NCBI GenBank assembly: GCA_017645305.1 | Contig: JAGCPD010000010.1 | Location: 124,001 to 188,000, forward strand | DNA length: 64,000 nucleotides | Reading direction: 5' to 3' | Source of the DNA: Bacteroidaceae bacterium | Lineage (GTDB): Bacteria > Bacteroidota > Bacteroidia > Bacteroidales > Bacteroidaceae | In this document: positions 18,276 through 27,233 of the stretch, in pieces | Position numbering within the stretch: position 1 is the stretch's first letter | Layout: each line of letters begins with the position of its first letter | Notes under the pieces: model-generated | Told to the model about the DNA's origin: nothing | Databases searched by the model: none | The model's input: only the letters and a program-made list of their open reading frames with translations | Position numbers and translations under genes: made by a program

Positions 18276-20015
18276 TCACTTCCTAACGTACGCCTTCACC
18301 GTCTTGCATTCCTCGCCTCCCACGGGAGTGATGGTGTAGCGGCCGATGCAGGCAGGGATGATGAATGTCTCAGCGTAATGAACGGTGAAAGGTTCGAACT
18401 TACCCTCGGGACTCTCCACCACAGCCTCATCGCCATCTACAAGGTTCAGGACATTCACGCCGCCGCCCGTATTATGCTCCACCGTCTTGGTGAAGGTATG
18501 GCGGCGCGTCTCTATGAACTCGTTGGGATGCAGCCCCGTGCGCTCCTCCATGATGCCGTCTGCCCGGGACAGTACCTCGAAATGGTTGCGGATGTTCTGG
18601 TTTACCCATTCCGTAGTGCGGTTCCACTGGATAACGTGCCTACCGCGCTCCACATTGATGGGACGGGGTTTGCCATCCAGTCCCAAACGGTTCCAGTCCC
18701 AAAGCTTGAAGGTAAAGATACTGGGCGTTGAACTGATTTCCAGCACCATGCTGTCATGTCCGCTACAGTGAATGGTTCCGGCAGGAATGAGGTAATGGTC
18801 GTGCTTCTTGGCAGGGAATTTATTCACGTACTTCTCGGCAGGGAAGGAAATCTCGCCCCGCTGAGCCGCACGCAGGTCTTCTATCATCTCATGTTTGTCT
18901 ATATCTTCTTTCAGGCCCAGATAGACCACGGCATCCTCGCCTGCATCCAACAGGTAGTAGCTCTCGTCCTGGGTATAGGGTAGGCCGAACTCACGCTGGG
19001 CAAACTCGTTGGTAGGATGCACCTGCAGGCTCAGGTTGCCACCGCCCATGGTATCCAGGAAGTCAAAGCGGATGGGGAACGACTTGCCGAAGCGTGCCCA
19101 TACCTGTTCGCCCAGCAGTTCACGGCTATGCGTCAGCACCACATCCTGCGACGGGAACTCCACCAACACGCCGTCCAGGTTCAGATAGAGGCTGTTTTCC
19201 TCGGGCACGCAGTCGAAGCACCAACCGTAGTTCTGCTCCTCGCGGGGCAAATCACACACCTCCTTCATCCACTGACCGCCCCAAGGAGCTGGGTCAAAAA
19301 AAGGCACCACGCGGAAGGGCTTTCGGGCTGTTCGCTCCATGCCCTGACGAAACTGCTGGTCGCTTATCATCTTGGGCTCCTGACGATTGTTGCTGTCTAT
19401 CCAATACTGGATGCGATGTGCCTGTATCAGTTCGTCCTTATAGCGATCTACAATGTTCCAGTCATTGAAGTAGCCGCGTTTATACTGGCGCGAAGGCTCC
19501 TCCTGGCTGTTGTCGATGCCCAGCGCCTTCACCTCGTGCCGGCGGAACCGCTGCAGAATCTCCCAGCGAGCCATGTCCCCGTAGGCAACGGGAACAATTG
19601 ATAATGGACAATTGATAATTGATAATTTATCTGCGATATACGCTGCACCCGTTCCGATGATGATACAGGGCTTGTCATTATCAATTATCAATTGTCCATT
19701 ATCAATTTCAAAGTATTCCTCTAAACGAATATTAGACATATATCCGAACAGCACATCGTCTGTAATGAATCGTTCTGTAAGTTGGCGGATTTCCTCCTCG
19801 GGCCTCATCAACTGACGTGTATCGATAATCCTGCGTCCCGTCTGGGCAAAGGCGGCCAGGAAATCCTCCTCGTAGGTTCCGCAGTACAGGTCGATGGCCC
19901 ACACGGGCTCGTCGGCCCATTGTTCACTCAGCGTGGATACTATCTTCTCCCAGCCGACGATGGCCATACCATCTGTCCGAGTGCTGGGAAACTTATCGTA
20001 ATTACTCCTTCTCAT
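18276..20015 (-). CDS. manA: Class I mannose-6-phosphate isomerase with N-terminal extension
   Basis: Converts mannose-6-phosphate to fructose-6-phosphate. The C-terminal half (about 240-579) is a zinc cupin isomerase: LSLQVHPTNEFAQ gives a metal His, and HDHYLIPAGTIHCSG another. The N-terminal 230 residues form an extra domain of unclear role that I do not recognise. I use the ATG at 20015 (MRRSNYDKFPS, 579 aa); a TTG at 20039 lies within the promoter -7 box. Two arms of a perfect 30-bp inverted repeat are translated in the N-terminal domain as IDNGQLIIDN and LSIINCPLSI. First gene of the operon manA-ROK-GH92-MFS. Confidence 0.9.
   Translation of the reverse strand: MRRSNYDKFPSTRTDGMAIVGWEKIVSTLSEQWADEPVWAIDLYCGTYEEDFLAAFAQTGRRIIDTRQLMRPEEEIRQLTERFITDDVLFGYMSNIRLEEYFEIDNGQLIIDNDKPCIIIGTGAAYIADKLSIINCPLSIVPVAYGDMARWEILQRFRRHEVKALGIDNSQEEPSRQYKRGYFNDWNIVDRYKDELIQAHRIQYWIDSNNRQEPKMISDQQFRQGMERTARKPFRVVPFFDPAPWGGQWMKEVCDLPREEQNYGWCFDCVPEENSLYLNLDGVLVEFPSQDVVLTHSRELLGEQVWARFGKSFPIRFDFLDTMGGGNLSLQVHPTNEFAQREFGLPYTQDESYYLLDAGEDAVVYLGLKEDIDKHEMIEDLRAAQRGEISFPAEKYVNKFPAKKHDHYLIPAGTIHCSGHDSMVLEISSTPSIFTFKLWDWNRLGLDGKPRPINVERGRHVIQWNRTTEWVNQNIRNHFEVLSRADGIMEERTGLHPNEFIETRRHTFTKTVEHNTGGGVNVLNLVDGDEAVVESPEGKFEPFTVHYAETFIIPACIGRYTITPVGGEECKTVKAYVRK
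19596..19707. repeat. Perfect 30-bp inverted repeat inside manA
   Basis: Arms 19596-19625 and 19678-19707 are exact reverse complements, built of ATTGATAATGGACAATTG units and separated by 52 bp. Both arms are in frame in manA. Intergenic relatives of the same unit occur elsewhere in the window. Confidence 0.9.
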
Positions 20016-20036
20016 AAATTTGAATGTTTCTGTGTA

Positions 20037-20044
20037 CAAAGGTA
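20037..20044 (-). promoter_or_regulatory. Promoter -7 box of the mannose operon
   Basis: TACCTTTG on the minus strand, 21 bp before the manA ATG. It overlaps the alternative TTG start, which argues against that start. No good -33 element is seen. Confidence 0.55.
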
Positions 20045-20074
20045 CAGAAAGTCAAGAGCGGGACGCCACACCAT

Positions 20075-22630
20075 CTAATAACCCAAATAAATAATGGCAC
20101 CGTATTGGCCTTCTTGGTTATATTTTTCGGTGTACTCCTTATTTTTCTCTACAGTTACTTTTTCGAGTAATGTCTCGGAATACCTGTCATAATCTCTTCT
20201 TTCGTAAAACTGATAATATGAATATTTTGAACTATACGTGCACTTTCCTGCTGCATCGTTATAGCGAGAACCCATAATGTATCCATAGGTAGGCATTGAA
20301 CCGTCCGGTGCCGTAATCACCTCTGTTTCGCCCACAGAAAAACCGGTGATAGGAATGCTTACATTATTGAGCGAGACGGAATATTCATAGTTATAATTAT
20401 CGGAACTCCTAAAAGAAAACCCATCACTGGCGCTGCCACTGGAATGACTCTCGTTACTCTGAGATTTTCTGGTCAGGCTAACCTCTGTTACTTTGGGCGG
20501 TGTACCCTCGGAAGCATCGATTACCAGGCGAAGCCGTAATTGTTCCTGAGAATACTTGTCCGGATTGCTATCTTGTTCTCCTGTTATGATGTATCTTCCA
20601 TTAGAGCAAGAACTACTTACAATAAACGAATAATCTATATCCACTCCCGATTCTCCGTCTAAAGGGTCGTCATACTCGGTTCTGTTGCTTCCGTCGCTTA
20701 TGTCCCACTTGCTCTCGTATCCCCACTGCCGTCCGCTTCTCTTAGTAGGTATGCCTAATCGTACACGGGCATGTGTTATTGTGGTAGGCATAACATAGAC
20801 GGTTGTATCTTTCTCGTCTTTTGGGTCTGCCCGATATTCAAAGCCAAATGTCTTAAAGTAAGGCTTTACTGTGTAGGCTCCAGGATAAAGACGACCGACG
20901 GTAACCGTTGTTTCCTTCTCGGGTGAGTCAAAGAAGTGGGAGGAATAAGCATACTCAACCTCTTTGCCACCCGTGTACGCTATACCCAGGTATGTTGGCA
21001 GGAACGTACGTCCCGATGTCTTAAACGTTGCCTTTATTGAGCCATTGTCGCGCAGAGAAGAGGGAAGACCCTGAACCTTAAAGGAATCAAAGGAGGGAAT
21101 CATGTTAAACGAGGTCTTGAATAACGGCAGGCTGGCGGAAAGGAAACTACGCTCCTCCTTGTCCTTAAAGAGATATCCCAGCATGCCTTTGGCCTCCAGG
21201 TCACAGGAAAGCCCCGTTATGCTGACACCAGAATTCTTGAATGTGTAATAAGGTATGCTACTGTTAGGCGAGATTCCGTCGAACATGTCTGTAGAAAGAG
21301 AAAAAGTGCCGTCTATCTTTGGGCCGACATAGAGGTCGAGGCCTACATGGCAGAAGAACAAGTTGCTGAACCAGTCGCAGGTCTCAATGTTCGCACTCAG
21401 CTTCAAAGCCGCCTGAATGAATCCCTCAAGCGCCACCTCGCCCTTGCCGATATCCACTACACTTGGGTCGGCATCGCTGCCCGTGGTACTCTTTGACCAC
21501 CAGTATTGTCCGCCACCCACATTGCTGTCGAAGACCAGGTTCTGCTGCACGCCAAAGCCCACAGAAGGGAACGAAACGGATGCAGACAAAGTGCCGCCGC
21601 CGCGAATGACAAATTCGGGCAGTGGTAAGGTTTGGAATATGGGAATTTGCATGGGGAACTTTATCGATTTCAGGAACTTGGGCAGCCCGCCAACCGTTCC
21701 CTCGAAACTTGTGGAGGCCTTGACGGTTACTTTCGGGGTAAGACTGAAATCGGCAGGAACCTCGAACTTAACGTAAATTCGGCTCCAGCTACAATTATAG
21801 GTCACACGCAAGCCAAGGCTCATGCTGATGTCTGCGCCAAGGTCGATGTTCACTCCCTCCTTTGGTTCCCATTCACGGGAGATGTTGGAACTGAAGTCGA
21901 TAAGTTTCTCTTCGCTTTTTCCGCTCTCGGCAAACTTACGTGCACGGTTGGGCGTGCCGTCCTCGTTGCATCCTGCAATACGACGGCGCACGTTACCCGC
22001 CTTGTCAACATATAGCCGTTCGATAGTGATGAATTGGTCAAACACATCGCCATAGCCTTCAATAGGCTGCGTATCCAGAATGTAGTGTCCGCTGCCAAAA
22101 TTGACAACATGCGACACCTTCATGCAATACCCACCTTCTCCGAAAACGCTTTCGTCGAAACCGCCAATCACATCCCCCTCCTCGGGCTCCCAAGGCTCAA
22201 AGTCCTCCCACCAATAAGAATCCCCCGGCCTTAGTTCCGACAAGTCCGGGATGTACAACTCTATATAAGACCTGTTCGGGTCTGAATACGTCCGTGTGAC
22301 GAACTGAGTCAGCTTCATTTCATCCAAATTCCTAAACTTAGGATTAAGCCTGATCTCTGGCTGCTGAAACCCTACGCTGTCAATGGCAGCCAGCGGGATA
22401 CGGTAGAGTGAATCCTCCGTCTCTATCTCTTGAACCACATAAGCGTCGTACTCTATGGAGTCGAGGCCGAGCTTAGAATAACCCATTCGCACCACCTCGT
22501 CGTAGAAGAAACCATCGAACTGACCGTCATTGCGGTAGATATAGAAAGCGTCCTGTGCCCGCAGTTCATTGAAAATTGAGCACAGAACATTGAAAATGAA
22601 GAGCAGGAATAAAAATTTGGTCTTTTTCAT
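20075..22630 (-). CDS. Large secreted protein of unknown function
   Basis: Protein of 851 aa that I cannot assign to a characterised family. A signal peptide (1-25) contains FNVLCSIFNE, encoded by a TTCAATGTTC-like repeat. The mature start DAFYIYRNDGQFDGFFYDEV followed by VQEIETEDSLYRIPLAAIDSVGF resembles the N-terminal module common to many Bacteroidales surface proteins. The rest is rich in Ser, Thr, Tyr and Gly with predicted beta structure. Many aromatic and charged residues suggest a surface or extracellular role. It is transcribed alone from its own promoter and is divergent from pepC. Confidence 0.7.
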   Translation of the reverse strand: MKKTKFLFLLFIFNVLCSIFNELRAQDAFYIYRNDGQFDGFFYDEVVRMGYSKLGLDSIEYDAYVVQEIETEDSLYRIPLAAIDSVGFQQPEIRLNPKFRNLDEMKLTQFVTRTYSDPNRSYIELYIPDLSELRPGDSYWWEDFEPWEPEEGDVIGGFDESVFGEGGYCMKVSHVVNFGSGHYILDTQPIEGYGDVFDQFITIERLYVDKAGNVRRRIAGCNEDGTPNRARKFAESGKSEEKLIDFSSNISREWEPKEGVNIDLGADISMSLGLRVTYNCSWSRIYVKFEVPADFSLTPKVTVKASTSFEGTVGGLPKFLKSIKFPMQIPIFQTLPLPEFVIRGGGTLSASVSFPSVGFGVQQNLVFDSNVGGGQYWWSKSTTGSDADPSVVDIGKGEVALEGFIQAALKLSANIETCDWFSNLFFCHVGLDLYVGPKIDGTFSLSTDMFDGISPNSSIPYYTFKNSGVSITGLSCDLEAKGMLGYLFKDKEERSFLSASLPLFKTSFNMIPSFDSFKVQGLPSSLRDNGSIKATFKTSGRTFLPTYLGIAYTGGKEVEYAYSSHFFDSPEKETTVTVGRLYPGAYTVKPYFKTFGFEYRADPKDEKDTTVYVMPTTITHARVRLGIPTKRSGRQWGYESKWDISDGSNRTEYDDPLDGESGVDIDYSFIVSSSCSNGRYIITGEQDSNPDKYSQEQLRLRLVIDASEGTPPKVTEVSLTRKSQSNESHSSGSASDGFSFRSSDNYNYEYSVSLNNVSIPITGFSVGETEVITAPDGSMPTYGYIMGSRYNDAAGKCTYSSKYSYYQFYERRDYDRYSETLLEKVTVEKNKEYTEKYNQEGQYGAIIYLGY

Positions 22631-22663
22631 AAATGTTGAGGTAAAATGTTAAGTATCTGGGGG

Positions 22664-22671
22664 CAAAGATA
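22664..22671 (-). promoter_or_regulatory. Promoter -7 box of the 851-aa secreted protein
   Basis: TATCTTTG followed by CC on the minus strand, 33 bp before the start codon. Confidence 0.55.
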
Positions 22672-22716
22672 TAAAGAAAAGTAAGAAAGGGAAAGGGAAA
22701 AACAAAAATTTATTCA

Positions 22717-22724
22717 TACCTTTG
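22717..22724 (+). promoter_or_regulatory. Promoter -7 box of pepC
   Basis: TACCTTTG followed by C, 33 bp before the pepC ATG, back to back with the promoter of the divergent gene. Confidence 0.55.
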
Positions 22725-22757
22725 CAAAATAATAAAAGAATAAAATAACAGACAGAT

Positions 22758-24149
22758 ATGAAAAGGACTATTTTATGTACCCTACTCCTAGGAGTTCAAT
22801 GTTCAATCTTCAATGTTCAATGCTCAATAGCCTACGCCCAGACTGGCATTACGCCCGAGGTTTTAAAAAACCTACAGGGCAGCTACACGGGAACACCCAC
22901 GGAAAAGGCCATCCGCAATGCCATCAGCAACGTTAGCATAAAGGAGATGGCCGTCAATCAGGAGAATGCCGGAGCAAAGGACAAGAAATTCGGCATTGAG
23001 GTAAAGAATACAGGCATAACAGACCAGAAGGGAAGCGGTCGCTGCTGGCTATTTACGGGGCTGAACATCCTGCGCGGTCGAGCCATGAAGAAGCTGGGCG
23101 AGGAAAACTTCGTACTGAGCCAGTGCTATGTTTTCTTCTATGATCAGCTGGAGAAGAGCAACCTGTTCCTTCAAGGCATCATCGACACCCGTAAGCAGCC
23201 TCTGGACAGCCAAATTGTGCGCTGGCTCTTCCAGAATCCGCTCTCGGACGGTGGAACCTACACAGGTGTTGCCGACCTAGCTACAAAGTACGGTGTTGTG
23301 CCTGCCGACGTGATGCCGGAAACCTACGTCAGCAACAGCACCAGCGAGTTCTGCAGCCACCTAAAGAGGAAACTCCGCGAATTCGGTATAACCCTGCGCG
23401 AGAAGAGCGAGGCAGGCATGAGCGAGAAACAACTGCAGGCCATGAAGGTGGAGCAGCTGGGCACGGTCTATCGGATGCTGATAATGGCTTACGGTGTGCC
23501 TCCCACTCAGTTTACCTGGAAGGAGAAGACCTACACTCCGCAGGAGTTTTTCAAGACCTACTGTATCAGCGAGGGAGAGAATCTGAATAAGGACTATGTG
23601 ATGCTGATGAACGACCCCAGCCGCCCCTACAACAAAGTGTATGAAATTGACTACGACCGACACGTCTATGACGGTCACAACTGGCTTTACGTCAATCTTC
23701 CCATCGAAGAACTGGAGAGCATCGCCATCGCTTCACTAAAGGACAGTTGCCAAATGTATTTCAGCTGCGACGTGGGCAAATTCCTGGACCGTAAGGCGGG
23801 ATATGCAGACATCAAGAACTTCGACTACGGAAGCCTTCTGGGCACGACCTTCAGCATGAGTAAGAAACAGCGCATTGAAACATTCGACAGCGGCAGTACT
23901 CATGCCATGACCCTGATGGCCGTTGATCTGGACGGTTCTGGCAAGGCAAAGAAGTGGAAGGTGGAGAACAGCTGGGGAGCAGACAGCGGTATGAACGGCT
24001 ACATCATCATGACCGATGAGTGGTTCCGCGAATATATGTTCCGTGTGGTTGTGAACCGTAAATTCTGTCCCGCCTCCGTTCTTGAGATGATGAAACAGAC
24101 CCCCGTAAAACTTCCCGCGTGGGACCCAATGTTTATGCCGGAAGAGTGA
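22758..24149 (+). CDS. pepC: Aminopeptidase C (bleomycin hydrolase family, C1B), exported
   Basis: Papain-like cysteine aminopeptidase of 463 aa. The catalytic triad is C96 in QKGSGRCWLF, H382 in STHAMTL and N404 in KVENSWG. Unlike cytosolic PepC of Firmicutes, it has a signal peptide (1-28) and so acts in the periplasm or outside. Part of that signal peptide, VQCSIFNVQCSI, is encoded by tandem TTCAATGTTCAAT repeats. The stop is followed by GTGAAAAGGGAAAAG repeats. Single-gene unit with its own promoter. Confidence 0.93.
   Translation: MKRTILCTLLLGVQCSIFNVQCSIAYAQTGITPEVLKNLQGSYTGTPTEKAIRNAISNVSIKEMAVNQENAGAKDKKFGIEVKNTGITDQKGSGRCWLFTGLNILRGRAMKKLGEENFVLSQCYVFFYDQLEKSNLFLQGIIDTRKQPLDSQIVRWLFQNPLSDGGTYTGVADLATKYGVVPADVMPETYVSNSTSEFCSHLKRKLREFGITLREKSEAGMSEKQLQAMKVEQLGTVYRMLIMAYGVPPTQFTWKEKTYTPQEFFKTYCISEGENLNKDYVMLMNDPSRPYNKVYEIDYDRHVYDGHNWLYVNLPIEELESIAIASLKDSCQMYFSCDVGKFLDRKAGYADIKNFDYGSLLGTTFSMSKKQRIETFDSGSTHAMTLMAVDLDGSGKAKKWKVENSWGADSGMNGYIIMTDEWFREYMFRVVVNRKFCPASVLEMMKQTPVKLPAWDPMFMPEE
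22795..22831 (+). repeat. TTCAATGTTCAAT tandem repeat in the pepC signal sequence
   Basis: Four imperfect units (TTCAATG, TTCAATC, TTCAATG, TTCAATG, CTCAATA) are translated as VQCSIFNVQCSIA within the hydrophobic core. Confidence 0.7.
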
Positions 24150-24292
24150 AAAGGGAAAAGGGAAAGAATGAAAAGTGAAAAATAAGATTTACTAAAACTC
24201 AAGGCTGCGATTAAGCGAATGGAGGGGAAACTTGTTTACTATCCTGAGCGAAAGCAGGCTCAGACGAAGTTTAATGTTCATTAATTATAAAA
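24150..24292. other. pepC-rbfA intergenic region
   Basis: Begins with a GAAAAGGGAAAAG-type repeat just after the pepC stop. It also holds a perfect 6-bp stem (CTGAGC 24244-24249, GCTCAG 24258-24263) with an 8-nt loop. No clear promoter. Confidence 0.45.
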
Positions 24293-24631
24293 GTGGAAAC
24301 TACTAGACAAAACAAAATAGCACGTCTCATCCAAAAAGAGTTGAGCGACATCTTTCAGAAGCAGACCTGCACCATGCGCGGAGTACTGGTTAGTGTAAGT
24401 GCCTGCCGCATCAGTCCCGATTTGAGCGTCTGCCGAGCTTACCTGAGCGTTTTCCCCAGCGAACGTGCCGGGGAAATTGTGCAGAATATCAATAACAACC
24501 AGAAGCAGGTCCGTTACGAACTGGGAACCCGTGTAGGAAAGCAACTGCGCATCATCCCCGAACTGAAGTTCTATATTGACGATTCGCTGGATTACGTTGA
24601 ACACATTGACAAGCTTTTGGGTAATTCATAA
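24293..24631 (+). CDS. rbfA: 30S ribosome-binding factor A
   Basis: Small KH-type protein of 112 aa that helps mature the 3'/5' ends of 16S rRNA in late 30S assembly. The start is GTG (METTRQNKIARLIQKELSDIF). The typical features VLVSVSACRISPDLSVCRAY and the C-terminal PELKFYIDDSLDYVEHIDKLL are present. The stop codon TAA lies at the edge of an AATTCATAATTCAC repeat. The neighbouring permease gene is a common Bacteroidales pairing. Confidence 0.93.
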   Translation: METTRQNKIARLIQKELSDIFQKQTCTMRGVLVSVSACRISPDLSVCRAYLSVFPSERAGEIVQNINNNQKQVRYELGTRVGKQLRIIPELKFYIDDSLDYVEHIDKLLGNS

Positions 24632-24706
24632 TTCACAATTCATAATTGGGAAACGAAATCAAGCACAAGGACTGTTGAAAAATATAATTGAGAATAATGA
24701 ATTATG
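24623..24706 (+). repeat. AATTCATAATTCAC / AATTATGAATT repeats flanking a gene junction
   Basis: One copy (24624-24648) supplies the rbfA stop. A second, reversed in sense (24686-24706), supplies the ATG of the permease gene. Confidence 0.65.
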
Positions 24707-25923
24707 AATTTTTCATAGCCCGTCGGTATATCTTCAGCAAGAAGAGTCACAACGCCATTAACATCATTAGCGGCATCTCTGTGGTAGGCGTTGCCGTTGC
24801 CACAATGGCGTTGGTGTGTACGTTAAGTGTATTTAACGGCTTTCACGACCTGGTGGCCAGTCTCTTTACTGCCTTTGATCCTCAGCTGCGCATCACCCTA
24901 GCCGAAGGGAATTCCATTCAGACTAATGACGAACGCCTGCAGCAACTGCAAAAACTACCCTGCGTGGCTGTCTATACACCCGTGATGGAGGGTCAAGCTA
25001 TGGTGGTAACAGGCGGGCAGCAGCACGTAGTAACCATCATGGGTGTTGCGGACAACTTCTGCAAGCAGACGCACATCCAAAAGATTTTGTATGGCGACGG
25101 CTCCTTTGTCCTTCATGCCGATGTGCTGGAATACGGTGTGATGGGATTGCAACTGGCTGCAAGGATGGGACTGAATGCAGACTTTTCGGAACCCCTGCAG
25201 GTTTATGCTCCTAAACGGGGCGAACGCGTAAATATGGCCAACCCGCTTAGTTCTTTCAACCATCAGGAACTACAAAGTCCTGGCGTTGTCTTCCTTGTTC
25301 AGCAAAGCAAATACGATGCGAACTATATCATTACCAGCCTTGGCTTTGCCCAAAGGCTGTTCGACCAACAGGGTCGCATCTCTTCTGCCGAAGTGAAGCT
25401 GAAGAAAGGTGTTTCTCTTGTACAGGCCAAGAAAGAAATCAGCACGCTGTTAGGCGAGAAATTCGCTGTTCAGGACCGTTACGAACAGCAGAACGATGTT
25501 TTCCGTATCATGCGCATAGAGAAGCTGATCTCGTACCTTTTCCTTACCTTTATATTATTAGTGGCCTGCTTTAACATCATCGGCTCCCTATCTATGCTGA
25601 TGATAGAGAAGAAACAGGATGTACAGACACTCCGCAGTATGGGTGCCACCGACCGGCAAATATGTCAAATCTTTATGCTTGAGGGACGAATGATAAGTCT
25701 GACCGGTGCCGTGATTGGAATGTTTATTGGACTGTTTCTGTGTTGGTTGCAACAGGAATACGGACTTATCAGCATGGGAGAGAGCGAGGGCAACTTCATT
25801 GTAGAAGCTTATCCCGTCAGCGTTCACCCTTGGGATTTAGTCCTCATCTTTGTGACGGTCATTCTGGTTGGATGGGCCGCCGTCTGGTATCCGGTAAGAT
25901 ATCTTTCCAAGAACTTACTTTAA
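24697..25923 (+). CDS. FtsX-family ABC permease (LolC/LolE type)
   Basis: Inner-membrane permease of 408 aa, likely part of the lipoprotein-releasing Lol system. Start chosen at ATG 24697 (MNYEFFIARRYIFSKKSHN); a TTG at 24688 adds only repeat-encoded residues. One membrane segment near residues 20-45 (GISVVGVAVATMALVCTLS) precedes a large periplasmic domain. Three more lie in the C-terminal third, with the FtsX motif MLMIEKKQDVQTLRSMGA. The matching ATPase (LolD) is not in the window. Confidence 0.9.
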   Translation: MNYEFFIARRYIFSKKSHNAINIISGISVVGVAVATMALVCTLSVFNGFHDLVASLFTAFDPQLRITLAEGNSIQTNDERLQQLQKLPCVAVYTPVMEGQAMVVTGGQQHVVTIMGVADNFCKQTHIQKILYGDGSFVLHADVLEYGVMGLQLAARMGLNADFSEPLQVYAPKRGERVNMANPLSSFNHQELQSPGVVFLVQQSKYDANYIITSLGFAQRLFDQQGRISSAEVKLKKGVSLVQAKKEISTLLGEKFAVQDRYEQQNDVFRIMRIEKLISYLFLTFILLVACFNIIGSLSMLMIEKKQDVQTLRSMGATDRQICQIFMLEGRMISLTGAVIGMFIGLFLCWLQQEYGLISMGESEGNFIVEAYPVSVHPWDLVLIFVTVILVGWAAVWYPVRYLSKNLL

Positions 25924-26012
25924 TTCATAATTTACAATCCATAATTTTGAGATGCCTGATAATGACAAACAATAGTTAATGACCGATTATTCTGAATTAT
26001 ATAATGTGAATT

Positions 26013-27233
26013 ATGAACTGTATCTACCCTTTTGCCCGCCCACTCTACGTAATGGCCAAAGCTGCGGGTCCCCTCTGTAACCTCAGATGCAAGTATTGCT
26101 ATTATTTAGAGAAGCAACATTTAACAGAGAACAGAAAAACGTTCAACGGAAACTCCATGAGCGATGAGCTGTTGGAGTGCTACGTCCGCGACTATATACA
26201 ATTGCAGCAGACACCAGAAGTTCTCTTTACCTGGCATGGGGGGGAACCTATGCTGCGACCGCTGAGCTTCTACAAGCAGGCCGTCCGTCTGCAACGCTAT
26301 TACGGTCGGGGGCGTCAGATAAGCAACAGCATACAGACAAACGGTACGCTTCTCACTCCAGAGTGGTGCCAGTTTCTGCACGATGAAGGCTGGCTGGTTG
26401 GACTCAGTATCGATGGCACACAACCTATGCACGATGCTTACCGACAGGACGCAAAGGGACAAGGAACCTGGCAGCGTGTAATGGATGCCATTCACATGCT
26501 GCAGGATTATGGAGTGGAATGGAATGCTATGGCAACCGTAAATCATGCCAACGTGGGACTGCCGTTGGAGTTCTACAAGTTCTTTCGAGATGAGCTTCAT
26601 TGTCAGTTCCTGCAACTGAGTCCTGTGGTAGAAAGAATTCTCAAACATTCCGACGGCAGGCATCTGGCCCAGCTTTTTGACGAAAATTGTCCCATTGCCC
26701 CCTATAGCGTAAAGCCCGTCGAATGGGGTCACTTCCTTTGTGCCATCTTTGACGAATGGGTTAAGCACGATGTGGGAAAAACCTTTGTGCAAGTTTTTGA
26801 TGCAACATTGGCTGGTTGGATGGGCGTAACACCAGGAATTTGTGTTTATGCCGAGGAATGCGGCCATGCCGTTGTGATGGAGCACAACGGCGATGTCTAT
26901 AGTTGCGACCATTTTGTATTTCCCCAGTACCGTTTGGGAAATATCCGCCGGCAAGGACTTCCCGACCTCGTTTACGGTGAGAAGCAGACCACCTTCAGCC
27001 GCCTGAAGAAAGAGTCCCTCCCCCGCCAGTGCCGCCAGTGTGAATGGCTAAAAGCTTGTCACGGAGAATGTCCCCGCCTCCGTTTCCTGAATACAGCAGA
27101 TGGGGAGCCGGGCCTTAATTACCTCTGTGCCGGTTATCAGATATACTTCCAGCACGTAGCCCCCTACATGGACTTCATGCGTAACGAGCTCTTGGCAGGC
27201 CGTCCCGCCTATGGTGTCATGAATGCTTTCTGA
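26013..27233 (+). CDS. Anaerobic sulfatase-maturating enzyme (radical SAM/SPASM)
   Basis: Radical SAM protein of 406 aa that oxidises an active-site Cys or Ser of a sulfatase to formylglycine. The SAM cluster Cys are C22, C26 and C29 (CNLRCKYCYY); FTWHGGEPML follows. The C-terminal SPASM cysteines include CVYAEECGHAVV, YSCDHFVFP and CRQCEWLKACHGECPR. The first residues MNCIY come from an AATTATGAACTG repeat. No sulfatase is in the window, so its targets are elsewhere. The 3' end overlaps the convergent GH43-like gene by 25 bp. Confidence 0.9.
   Translation: MNCIYPFARPLYVMAKAAGPLCNLRCKYCYYLEKQHLTENRKTFNGNSMSDELLECYVRDYIQLQQTPEVLFTWHGGEPMLRPLSFYKQAVRLQRYYGRGRQISNSIQTNGTLLTPEWCQFLHDEGWLVGLSIDGTQPMHDAYRQDAKGQGTWQRVMDAIHMLQDYGVEWNAMATVNHANVGLPLEFYKFFRDELHCQFLQLSPVVERILKHSDGRHLAQLFDENCPIAPYSVKPVEWGHFLCAIFDEWVKHDVGKTFVQVFDATLAGWMGVTPGICVYAEECGHAVVMEHNGDVYSCDHFVFPQYRLGNIRRQGLPDLVYGEKQTTFSRLKKESLPRQCRQCEWLKACHGECPRLRFLNTADGEPGLNYLCAGYQIYFQHVAPYMDFMRNELLAGRPAYGVMNAF

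Noticed and set aside
19596..19707. Insertion sequence remnant in manA
   Set aside because: No transposase or target-site duplication is visible, the frame is intact, and the units match intergenic short repeats.
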